Origin: Alphaproteobacteria bacterium
Lineage (GTDB): Bacteria > Pseudomonadota > Alphaproteobacteria > Rhizobiales > Aestuariivirgaceae
NCBI GenBank assembly: GCA_024639035.1
Contig: JAHEJE010000034.1
Span: forward strand, 1 to 13,931
Direction of reading: 5' to 3'
Length of the DNA stretch: 13,931 bases
The notes below the pieces were generated by a model. It saw only the letters and a list, made by a program, of their open reading frames with translations. It did not search any database and was not told the origin of the DNA. This document shows, piece by piece, positions 6,906-13,931 of the stretch (within the stretch, counting starts at the first letter, position 1; each line of letters starts with the position of its first letter). A program made the translations under genes and the position numbers.

Positions 6906-6928
6906 ATAATTCAAACTCGTTTTGTCAA
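6901..6928 (-). promoter_or_regulatory. Probable promoter of the LysR gene
   Basis: On the - strand a perfect -35 TTGACA (6928-6923) is followed after 16 bases by TATTTT (6906-6901). Transcription would begin near 6894, leaving a leader of about 27 bases that contains the GGAGG site and the TTG start. I found no comparably good promoter facing the SLC13 gene; CATAAT at 7042-7047 is a possible -10 without a clear -35. Confidence 0.55.
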
Positions 6929-7088
6929 TCAATGAAAGCCCGGCATCATGACAGGGCAGCTGCGAGGATGGCGGGTTGCGGACTATCCGGTACGGGCAGG
7001 TTCATGTACTGCAATTCAAGGCAGGTCATCGAGAATCGGGTCATAATGCCGTTCACTTGAAGGGCACCGTTGTGTGGAGTTGACGCCT

Positions 7089-8873
7089 ATGACGATGGAC
7101 CAAGCGACTGTTTTCATCATCATCGCCGGCGCGATGGTGATGTTCGTGTGGGGTTGGCTGAGGTACGACCTGGTGGCCGTCGCCGCCTTGATGCTCGCCG
7201 TTCTCATCGGCGTCGTCCCGGCCGATCATGCCTTTGAGGGCTTCGGACACCCTGCCGTCGTGACCGTCGCGGCGGTTCTGATCATTTCGCGCGCGTTGCA
7301 GAACTCCGGCATCATCGAACACTTCGTGAAAGTCCTCGAACCGGCGCGCCGGACAACGAGCTTGCAGGTTGCCGCTTCAAGCACGCTGGCGGCGATACTG
7401 TCCGGTGTCATGAACAATGTCGGGGCTCTGGCACTAATGCTGCCGGTCAGTTTGCGCGATGCCTCCAAGGCCGGCCGGTCGCCGTCCCTGGTGCTGATCC
7501 CGCTATCGTTCGCCAGCCTGCTCGGCGGCCTGGTGACGTTGATCGGCACCCCGCCAAACATCGTCGTTTCGGCTTATCGTGAACAGGTTGTCGGCGAACC
7601 CTATTCGATGTTCGATTTCACCCCGGTCGGCCTGATGCTTGCCGTTGCCGGCATCGTCTACCTGTCGCTGGCCGGCTGGCGCCTGCTGCCCGAGCGGGTG
7701 ACCGCCCACGACCAGGATACCGACCTGGCCCATGTCGGGGCCTATTCCACCGACACCACCGTTCCCGAAGGCTCGCCCCTGATCGGCGTGCGGATCAGGG
7801 AGCTGGAAGCGATGTGCGCAGATGAGATTTCGGTCCTGGCGATCATCCGCAAGAATGTCCGCCGCCTCGCCCCGAGAGCGATCGAACGCCTGCGTGAAGG
7901 CGATGTCCTGATCCTGCAGGGCGATCCTGCAGCGCTGCAGCCGCTTGCCGACGGTAAGCGCCTCGGCGTTCTAGGCCACGACATCGACGGCAAGGAAACG
8001 CTGCGCTCGGACGACGTGGCCATTGTCGAAGCCATCCTGCTGCCGCACTCGCCGATCGACGGCAAGACCATGCGCAGCGTGCGTCTGCACGACAGGTTCG
8101 GCATCAATCTGCTGGCCGTCGGCCGCCAGGGCCAGCCCGCGACCGCCCGGCTCAAGAACACCACCTTCAAGACCGGCGACGTGCTGCTTCTGCAGGGCGA
8201 AACCCAGGTCATGGATCAGGCGCTGAAGGAGCTCGGCTGCCTGCCGCTGCAGGACCGTGGGCTTCAGCCCCTACGCCCGACAAGCCGGGTTATCCTGCCG
8301 GTGGCGATTTTCTTCTGCGCCATCGCCGCAACCGCCGCCGGCCTGGTCAGTGCCCCAATCGCTTTTACCTGCGCCGTCGTTCTGCTCATCGTTTCATCGA
8401 CCATCAGCCTCAGCGAGGCCTACGCCAGTATCGAATGGCCGGTGATCCTGCTGATTGCCGCCCTGATCCCGCTCGGCGAGGCCCTGCAGAAGACCGGCGG
8501 CACCGGCCTGATCGCCGATCAGCTGCTGCAATTCGCATCGGGCTCGCCCGTGTGGCTGGTCATCGCGGTCCTGCTGGCCGCCTCGATGTGGCTTTCGGAT
8601 CTTGTGCACAACACGCCGACGGCAATCCTGATGGCGCCGATTGCCGCGGAAATCGCCAGCGGCATGAACGCCGACCCGGACCGGTTTCTGATGGCCGTCG
8701 CCATCGGCGCGGCATCGCCGTACCTGACCCCGATAGGCCATCAGTCGAACACCCTGGTGATGGGACCGGGCGGCTACCGGTTCGGCGACTACGCCCGCGT
8801 CGGCGCCCCTTTGCAGCTCATCATCCTGCTTGTCGGCGTCCCGGCGCTAATGCTGTTCTGGCCAGGCGCCTGA
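7089..8873 (+). CDS. SLC13 (DASS)-type anion/Na+ symporter with two RCK-C (TrkA-C) domains
   Basis: An inner-membrane transporter of 594 residues. The N-terminal membrane half (about 5-200) contains NNVGALALMLPVSL and the signature LIGTPPNIVVSA (about 152-163). A cytoplasmic middle carries two RCK-C domains (about 230-290 and 315-385), each ending in a G-D-V-L-x-L-Q-G pattern (REGDVLILQG, KTGDVLLLQG). The C-terminal membrane half (about 400-594) has LSDLVHNTPTA and TPIGHQSNTLVMGPGGY, with the SNT motif of the divalent-anion family. Members with this layout move sulfate, thiosulfate, dicarboxylates or other anions with Na+; the substrate here is not readable. I chose ATG 7089 (GGAG nine bases upstream). 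GTG 7074, five codons earlier and with AAGGG upstream, is an alternative. A LysR regulator is divergent; mgtE follows after 31 bases, likely in one operon. Confidence 0.92.
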   Translation: MTMDQATVFIIIAGAMVMFVWGWLRYDLVAVAALMLAVLIGVVPADHAFEGFGHPAVVTVAAVLIISRALQNSGIIEHFVKVLEPARRTTSLQVAASSTLAAILSGVMNNVGALALMLPVSLRDASKAGRSPSLVLIPLSFASLLGGLVTLIGTPPNIVVSAYREQVVGEPYSMFDFTPVGLMLAVAGIVYLSLAGWRLLPERVTAHDQDTDLAHVGAYSTDTTVPEGSPLIGVRIRELEAMCADEISVLAIIRKNVRRLAPRAIERLREGDVLILQGDPAALQPLADGKRLGVLGHDIDGKETLRSDDVAIVEAILLPHSPIDGKTMRSVRLHDRFGINLLAVGRQGQPATARLKNTTFKTGDVLLLQGETQVMDQALKELGCLPLQDRGLQPLRPTSRVILPVAIFFCAIAATAAGLVSAPIAFTCAVVLLIVSSTISLSEAYASIEWPVILLIAALIPLGEALQKTGGTGLIADQLLQFASGSPVWLVIAVLLAASMWLSDLVHNTPTAILMAPIAAEIASGMNADPDRFLMAVAIGAASPYLTPIGHQSNTLVMGPGGYRFGDYARVGAPLQLIILLVGVPALMLFWPGA

Positions 8874-8904
8874 CGACCCGGGCAAGGCCAAACGGGGACC
8901 AAGC

Positions 8905-10275
8905 ATGAAACACCTTACCGATGAACAGAGCGATGCAATCGTCAATTCACTTGATGACATGGCCCGCGCCGGAGATCGCAAGAGTGTTGAAAGGGCGCTG
9001 GCAAAGCTGTCCCCCAGCGAATCCGTGCGCGCATTGCTGCTGCTCGAAAGGGATCAGCAGGTGCGCTTGCTTGAACTTCTGAACCCGGAAGATGCCGCCG
9101 ACATCGTTGAGGATGTGCCTGACGAAAAGGCGGCTGAACTTGTCGAGCAACTCGACGCCGGACGAGCGGCGCACATTCTGGAGGAAATGGATTCCGCCGA
9201 TACCGCTGACATCATCAACGAACTGGATGACGCAGACGCAGAAAACATCCTTGGTCTGATGGACCCCAAGGATGCAGCCGACGTGCGGCAACTGTCGAAA
9301 TATAAAGCAGATACCGCCGGTGGCCTGATGTCGACCGAAGCCTTTGCATTCCGCAAGACGGACACGGTGGGAGCAGTACTCAGGCGTGCCATAAGCGAGG
9401 ATGAAGAATTCGAACGCTACCGCGGACAGCACCCTTACGTGATTGATGGCAGGAACCGTCTGGCGGGCGTTGTGTCGCTCAGAGTGCTGCTGGCAACGAA
9501 GCGATCGTCAAGCCTTGGCGACGTCATGTCCAGGGCCATTTCAGTCACCACCGATGTCGAACTCGGCGACTTGGAGGATCTGTTCGACGATCATCCGTTT
9601 CTGGGAATTCCGGTGGTCGGCAGGGGGCGCCGCCTTGTCGGCGTCGTTTCGCGTCATGCGGTCGCTGAAGCGTCATTGCACCGCGCCGAATCTGATGCCT
9701 TGAAGAGCCAGGGTATCATCGGCGACGAATTGCGCTCGCTGCCGACCCTGCTTCGCGCCAAGCGCCGGCTGTCCTGGCTTTCGGTGAACATTGTCCTGAA
9801 CATCATGGCTGCAAGTGTCATTGCGCTGTATGAGGACACGCTGACTGCGGTCATCGCGCTGGCGGTATTTCTGCCGATCGTTTCCGATATGTCGGGGTGT
9901 ACCGGCAATCAGGCGGTTGCCGTCTCGCTGCGCGAACTGGCGCTCGGCATAACCCGGCCGACCGATGTGCTGCGGGTGTGGCTGAAAGAAATCTCGGTTG
10001 GCGCGATCAACGGTATGGCGCTTGGCATCTTGCTGGGTGCCGCGGCATGGGCCTGGAAAGGTAACATCTGGATCGGTGTGGTGGTCGCCGTGGCGCTGGC
10101 GCTGAACACACTAATCGCAGTTTCGGTCGGCGGACTGGTGCCCCTGATTTTGAAACGGTTCGACGTCGACCCGGCGATCGCATCCGGGCCCATGCTGACG
10201 ACCATAACCGATATGTGCGGATTCTTCCTGGTGCTGAGCCTTGCAAGCTCGATGATGCCGTTGCTGCTGTCGTGA
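8905..10275 (+). CDS. mgtE: MgtE-type magnesium channel/transporter
   Basis: A 456-residue Mg2+ channel of the inner membrane. Domains in order: an N-terminal superhelical domain of short acidic repeats (about 30-130, with NPEDAADIVEDV and DPKDAADVRQL), two CBS domains (about 135-200 and 205-265) that sense internal Mg2+, a linker helix, and five membrane helices (about 290-456). In the pore region SDMSGCTGNQA (327-337) and PMLTTITDMCG (429-439) are conserved; Asp436 sits where the selectivity aspartate (Asp432 in Thermus thermophilus MgtE) is expected. Length matches the family. The start at 8905 has GGGGA eight bases upstream. The gene lies 31 bases after the SLC13 gene on the same strand and ends 15 bases before the convergent zntB-like gene. 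Some MgtE proteins also pass Co2+ or other divalents. Confidence 0.96.
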   Translation: MKHLTDEQSDAIVNSLDDMARAGDRKSVERALAKLSPSESVRALLLLERDQQVRLLELLNPEDAADIVEDVPDEKAAELVEQLDAGRAAHILEEMDSADTADIINELDDADAENILGLMDPKDAADVRQLSKYKADTAGGLMSTEAFAFRKTDTVGAVLRRAISEDEEFERYRGQHPYVIDGRNRLAGVVSLRVLLATKRSSSLGDVMSRAISVTTDVELGDLEDLFDDHPFLGIPVVGRGRRLVGVVSRHAVAEASLHRAESDALKSQGIIGDELRSLPTLLRAKRRLSWLSVNIVLNIMAASVIALYEDTLTAVIALAVFLPIVSDMSGCTGNQAVAVSLRELALGITRPTDVLRVWLKEISVGAINGMALGILLGAAAWAWKGNIWIGVVVAVALALNTLIAVSVGGLVPLILKRFDVDPAIASGPMLTTITDMCGFFLVLSLASSMMPLLLS

Positions 10276-10290
10276 ATCAACCGACCGTAT

Positions 10291-11298
10291 TCAGAGCCAC
10301 TTGAACTTGCGGAACAGCCAGATCTGCGCGACCAGGATGACGACCATGATCGCACAGGTGATCCAGAAGGCGGCGGTATTGTCCACGCCCGGCATGCCGC
10401 CGACATTGATGCCCAACAGGCCGGTCACGAACGACAGCGGCAGGAAAATGGCCGCGATGATCGAGATCACGTACATGTTGCGGTTCATCACCTCGTTCAG
10501 CATGTTGGCGATATCGTCCTTGATCACGATAGAGCGTTCGCGCAGGGAATCGAGTTCTTCCAGGTGGCGCTGTTGTCGGTCGGCGCTTTCGCGCACCAAC
10601 GACCGCAGGTCTTCCGATAGCCAGGCCGGCGGCTCCGCCAGCAGATGGGCCAGGGCCTCGCGCTGGGGTGCAACATAGCGCCGCAATTCCACCACATGCC
10701 CCCGGAAATCGGCAAGCTTGCGGCTTACCGCGCTCGACTGATCGGTCTCGGCCAACAATTCCATTTCATCGAGACTCTCCGAATATTCGGTGATGATTTC
10801 CGACATCTGACGGATCAGCCGGTCGATCAGCAGGCAGAACAGTTCAGCGGCACTCGTCGGGCCGACCGCCTCCTTGGTCAATGCGGTGAAGATCTGGCGC
10901 GGTACGAACAACTGGCGTTGCCGGGCGGTAAACACCCTTTCGCCATCGCACCAGATGCGCAGCGCGACCATATCCTCGCGTTCGGCGTCCGGGTTCTGGT
11001 TAATACCTCGCAGGATGGCGATGTAGCCTTTCTTGCCGCGAAACACCCGCGGCCGGCTTTCCTCCTCGAGGAACGCACCCGCGGTCGTTTTTGACAACCC
11101 TCCGGAATCGGTCAGCCACTTCTTGGTGCCCTTTTGCGAACGATCCAGGTGAACCCATAGCGCCCCCTCCGACGGCTGCCAGGCTTCGATCTCAGCCCAA
11201 TCGACTTCCCGTGCGCCGCCCTTGCCGTTGAGGATGCAGGCGAACAGCAGCCCGTCCTTTTGCGGTTGCGGCGGTGTGTCTTGTGACTGTGCTTGCAT
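10291..11298 (-). CDS. zntB: CorA-family transporter, ZntB type
   Basis: A 335-residue inner-membrane transporter of the CorA/ZntB superfamily. The large cytoplasmic funnel (about 15-270) has a long helical stretch rich in Arg and Glu. Two membrane helices follow (about 277-297 and 309-329). The pore motif reads GINVGGMPG (296-304), the ZntB form, rather than the GMNFE-like loop of Mg2+ CorA. The end, FRKFKWL, is also ZntB-like. ZntB from Enterobacteria was described first as a Zn2+ exporter and later as a proton-driven Zn2+ importer, so direction should be left open. ATG 11298 lies nine bases after the stop of the cation-diffusion gene, so the two are very likely cotranscribed and translationally coupled; the nearest SD-like GGAG is 13 bases away. 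The gene is convergent with mgtE. Confidence 0.92.
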   Translation of the reverse strand: MQAQSQDTPPQPQKDGLLFACILNGKGGAREVDWAEIEAWQPSEGALWVHLDRSQKGTKKWLTDSGGLSKTTAGAFLEEESRPRVFRGKKGYIAILRGINQNPDAEREDMVALRIWCDGERVFTARQRQLFVPRQIFTALTKEAVGPTSAAELFCLLIDRLIRQMSEIITEYSESLDEMELLAETDQSSAVSRKLADFRGHVVELRRYVAPQREALAHLLAEPPAWLSEDLRSLVRESADRQQRHLEELDSLRERSIVIKDDIANMLNEVMNRNMYVISIIAAIFLPLSFVTGLLGINVGGMPGVDNTAAFWITCAIMVVILVAQIWLFRKFKWL

Positions 11299-11307
11299 GA
11301 GACTGTC

Positions 11308-12267
11308 TCAGCTCCTGTCCGGGGCGTTCTTTCGGCTCCGGCCGACGTCGCCCAGATGGGCGCGCCATCCTTGCGCCTCGATGAATATGCGGGTGATTGC
11401 GGGAAACGCCGTCTTGATTTCCTTTTCGAAGTCGCTGATCGCCGCTTCGACATCCTCTGCCGGCAGGCCGTCGACGAAATCGAGGCTGAGATTGAGCAAG
11501 ATCTCCCGTGGCCCCAGATGCATTGTCAGGACTTCGTTGATCTGCAGGATTCTGACATCCTCCTGAACGATCAACCGGATTTCCTCGACCGTGTCGGGAT
11601 CAGCAGCCTCGCCGATCAGCAGGCCCTTGCTCTCGATCGCCAGCAGCACGGCAACGACGGCCAGAATAACGCCGATGGCAATCGACGCATATCCGTCCAG
11701 TACCGGCATATTGAGAATGTGGCTGCCGGCAATCCCGACAAACGCGACCAGCAAACCCAACATCGCGGCGGTGTCTTCGAACAGGACCGTGAAGATGGTG
11801 GGGTCCTTCGAGTTGCGCACGGCCTGAATGAAGGTCTGATCGCCGCGCGACTTCTGAAACTCGCGATAGGCAATGGTCCAGGCCACGCCCTCGAAGATCA
11901 TGCTCAAGAACAACACCACATAGCTCAGGTTCGGCGATGTCACCGGCGTCGGATGGCGCACCTTCTCCAGACCCTCGTAGAACGAAAAGCCGGCACCGAG
12001 CGCAAAGATCAGGATGGCGACGACAAACGTCCAGAAGTACAACTCCATGCCGTATCCGAACGGATGGCTGGTGTCGGCCGGCCGCTTTGCCCGTCGAATT
12101 CCATACAGCAGCAGCAACTGGTTGCCGCAGTCGACCACCGAATGGATGCCCTCGGAAAACATCGCCGAGGAACCGGAAACCGATGCCGCAAAGAACTTCG
12201 AGATCGCGATCAGTCCGTTGCCGATGAACGCTGCATAGATGACTCGTTTTGACGATGCTGAAGCCAT
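11308..12267 (-). CDS. Cation diffusion facilitator (CDF) transporter, ZnT9-like subgroup
   Basis: A 319-residue divalent-metal/proton antiporter. Six membrane helices are expected within about residues 8-215, followed by a cytoplasmic ferredoxin-like domain (about 220-300). TM2 holds FSEGIHSVVDCGNQ with His42 and Asp46. HPFGYGMELYFW (68-79) is the usual loop after it. TM5 reads VLFEDTAAMLG (161-171): Asp165 is present, but the histidine that most CDF zinc exporters carry four positions earlier is replaced by Val161, with Glu164 beside the aspartate. This FED-T-A-A form recalls the SLC30A9 (ZnT9) branch, so the metal may differ from Zn2+ (inference). The start is 12267, with only a distant GGGAG. 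It lies 40 bases after the MscS gene and nine bases before zntB, suggesting one operon. Confidence 0.92.
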   Translation of the reverse strand: MASASSKRVIYAAFIGNGLIAISKFFAASVSGSSAMFSEGIHSVVDCGNQLLLLYGIRRAKRPADTSHPFGYGMELYFWTFVVAILIFALGAGFSFYEGLEKVRHPTPVTSPNLSYVVLFLSMIFEGVAWTIAYREFQKSRGDQTFIQAVRNSKDPTIFTVLFEDTAAMLGLLVAFVGIAGSHILNMPVLDGYASIAIGVILAVVAVLLAIESKGLLIGEAADPDTVEEIRLIVQEDVRILQINEVLTMHLGPREILLNLSLDFVDGLPAEDVEAAISDFEKEIKTAFPAITRIFIEAQGWRAHLGDVGRSRKNAPDRS

Positions 12268-12307
12268 GGACTGGCGGTAACTCCCTTGTGAGCCGGCGTG
12301 GCGGCGG

Positions 12308-13924
12308 TTAATCGCTCGGCGGCTTCTCGGTTTGACCCATCAGGTCCGGTAACGATCCCAGCGAACGCACATGCAGATCGCGCTGCGGATAGGGAATCTC
12401 GACGCCGTTGTCCTGGAACTTCTGCCAGATACGCTCAATCAGGTCGCTCGACACATTTGACAGGCCGGCCTGTGGATCGTTGATCCAGAACCTGGCCTGC
12501 AGGTCAATGGACGAGTCGCCGAACCCCATCACCAGGACATTCGGCTTCGGGTCCTTCAAAATCCGCGGCGTCTCCGCAAGGGCCTCATGGATAAGCGCCT
12601 TGGCCAGGGGCAGATCGCTGTCGTAGTGGATGCCGACCGGCACCTTGCGCCGCACGATCAGATCGGAATGCGACCAGTTCTCCACCTTGTTGATGATCAG
12701 TTCTTCATTCGGGATCAGGTGTTCGGTGCCGTCGCGGGTACGGATGGCGGTGTAGCGGGCCCCGAGACTGGACACCCAACCGACGATCTCTCCGACCTTG
12801 ATGACATCTCCAGGTTTGATCGATCGATCCGACAGGAGGATGATTCCGCTGATCAGATTGGAGACAATCTTCTGCAAACCGAAACCGATACCGACACCGA
12901 TCGCGCCGGACAGCACCGCAAGCGCGGTCAGGTCGATGCCGACAGCGTTCAAGGCGACAATAACGGCAATGAACAACAGGCCGAAGCGGCTGAGTTGGCC
13001 AACCAGCACCTTGACCGACGGGCTCAGCCGTTGCGACTTCGACAGCCGGCCCTGGATGATCTGTGAGCAGCTGGCGGCAAACCACAGCATGAATGCGGCA
13101 ATCAGGCCGCCCTTGATGACCAGGTACAGCGAAATGCGACTGTCGCCCACGGTCACCGCAATGCTGTCGAGCAGGGCAATCGTCGGGTTCAGCAGCCGCA
13201 GGATGTTCAACGCCGCGATGATCCAGATCAGCACGGCAAGGGATTTTGACCAGAACGGATCGCGCACGGCGCTCGAGATCAGCCGTATGAACACCCAGGC
13301 GTTGAGCAGGCTGGCTGAAATGCGGATGACATAGCCGCCATAGCCAAGCTCGCTGGCAAGCGGCTGCGCTGTCCACAACGCAATCAGCAACAGGATCGGC
13401 CACAGCAGGCCGCGCAACGTCGAGCGCAGTTTCAGCAGCCGCGACGACTCGATCTCGGGCCAAAGTTTGTCGAATTGCCGGGCAATCGGCTTCTGCAACA
13501 GCCAGCACAGGCCGCCCAGGATCGCGACAAAGGCAAGCTGGATCAGGCCCTCGTAGGAAAATACCCGAAACGAGAAAATCGAATAGATGGTATCGAGGTG
13601 GTCGAGGATCGGCTCAAAGGTCTTGGACAGCCCTTCGGTAATGGCCTCAGCGGTTTCAGCCGGCGCATCGTCCGCACCTGCGGTCGGCACGGATTCCGTC
13701 GCCGTGGCATCGACGCCCGCCGGATCTGTGGCGGTACCGCTCTGGGCCGCCTTTTCCGCCGCCAACCTGGCCTTCTCCGCGGCAAGCTCGGCCTTCTCGG
13801 CGGCCAGTTCAGCCTTTTGCGCGGCAAGCTCTGCCTTGCTTGCGGCAAGTTCAGACGTGGCGTCCGAACTGCCGCCGGACGGAACCGGCGTTTCGTCCGA
13901 TGCTTGCGCGAGAATCATGCTCAT
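12308..13924 (-). CDS. MscS-family mechanosensitive channel with heptad-repeat N-terminus (true start may lie outside window)
   Basis: At least 538 residues. The MscS core is clear: pore helix LSGAIGVGIGFGLQKIVSNL (338-357), then SGIILLSDRSIKPGDVIKVG, the beta domain with RTRDGTEHLIPNEELI (396-410) and a C-terminal alpha/beta domain ending VEIPYPQRDLHVRS. About six more membrane helices precede the core (about 126-330), so it is an extended MscS paralogue. The N-terminal region has five seven-residue repeats (25-59) and then an Ala/Thr-rich linker. The first ATG in view is at 13924, seven bases from the window end, but no in-frame stop precedes it. The opening SMILAQASDE looks like the tail of a signal peptide, so translation may start further upstream. 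The channel releases solutes on hypo-osmotic shock. It is the first gene in view of a three-gene operon with the CDF and ZntB genes. Confidence 0.93.
   Translation of the reverse strand: MSMILAQASDETPVPSGGSSDATSELAASKAELAAQKAELAAEKAELAAEKARLAAEKAAQSGTATDPAGVDATATESVPTAGADDAPAETAEAITEGLSKTFEPILDHLDTIYSIFSFRVFSYEGLIQLAFVAILGGLCWLLQKPIARQFDKLWPEIESSRLLKLRSTLRGLLWPILLLIALWTAQPLASELGYGGYVIRISASLLNAWVFIRLISSAVRDPFWSKSLAVLIWIIAALNILRLLNPTIALLDSIAVTVGDSRISLYLVIKGGLIAAFMLWFAASCSQIIQGRLSKSQRLSPSVKVLVGQLSRFGLLFIAVIVALNAVGIDLTALAVLSGAIGVGIGFGLQKIVSNLISGIILLSDRSIKPGDVIKVGEIVGWVSSLGARYTAIRTRDGTEHLIPNEELIINKVENWSHSDLIVRRKVPVGIHYDSDLPLAKALIHEALAETPRILKDPKPNVLVMGFGDSSIDLQARFWINDPQAGLSNVSSDLIERIWQKFQDNGVEIPYPQRDLHVRSLGSLPDLMGQTEKPPSD
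13748..13852 (-). repeat. Five 21-bp tandem repeats encoding an ELAAxKA heptad
   Basis: Within the MscS-type gene, residues 25-59 read as ELAASKA, ELAAQKA, ELAAEKA, ELAAEKA, RLAAEKA. The DNA repeats in 21-bp units with scattered third-base differences, so the array is fairly old or under selection for the protein rather than freshly expanded. The heptad suits an alpha-helical coiled coil or a rigid charged helix. Confidence 0.85.
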
Positions 13925-13931
13925 GCGGCTA

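Noticed and set aside
11293..12252. A long open frame on the + strand (319 codons) opposite the CDF gene
   Set aside because: It is antisense to a clearly recognised CDF protein, rich in Gln, Asp and Arg with no recognisable domain; an antisense shadow caused by GC-rich codon use.
1..13931. CRISPR arrays, defence islands or intact insertion sequences
   Set aside because: No regularly spaced repeats, no transposase or integrase frames, and no nuclease, toxin or reverse-transcriptase motifs were seen on either strand.

Overview
The window is GC-rich, compactly coded chromosomal DNA that looks alphaproteobacterial, probably Hyphomicrobiales. That placement is inference: it rests on the DUF992 gene, the GC-rich codon use and the overall gene style, with no ribosomal RNA or marker gene to confirm it. 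I see twelve protein genes, two of them probably running off the window ends. I see no confident RNA gene, CRISPR array or intact mobile element.

Layout. (1) Positions 1-2056, + strand: the end of an arsenic operon, with the 3' part of arsD followed by a full two-domain arsA ATPase. A short hairpin and about 175 bases of noncoding DNA follow, and may mark the edge of an acquired block. (2) Positions 2234-5043, - strand: an envelope group read from right to left. It holds an MlaC-like periplasmic lipid-binding protein, a glycine-betaine/proline-type (OpuAC) substrate-binding protein, a YkuD L,D-transpeptidase whose likely start overlaps the preceding stop (ATGA), and a small lipoprotein. Neither binding protein has a permease or ATPase partner here. 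(3) Positions 5208-5696, - strand: an exported DUF992 protein, with a 9-bp hairpin after it and an AT-rich upstream region. (4) Positions 5950-8873: a LysR regulator with a TTG start, divergent from an SLC13-type transporter carrying two RCK-C domains. A promoter and a symmetric palindrome overlap just upstream of the regulator. (5) Positions 7089-10275, + strand: the SLC13 transporter, then an MgtE magnesium channel 31 bases downstream. (6) Positions 10291-13924, - strand, convergent with MgtE: an MscS-family mechanosensitive channel, a ZnT9-like cation diffusion facilitator and a ZntB/CorA-type channel, closely packed as an operon.

How the parts may work together. Regions 4-6 form a continuous ion and osmotic block covering Mg2+ entry, Zn2+ or other divalent movement, anion/Na+ symport and pressure release. 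Region 2 is about the cell wall, outer-membrane lipid and possibly osmolyte binding. I do not see a clearly new defence or mobile system. The best leads are the LysR promoter/operator architecture, the binding protein coupled to an L,D-transpeptidase, the orphan MlaC, the divalent-cation cluster and the heptad-repeat N-terminus of the MscS protein.
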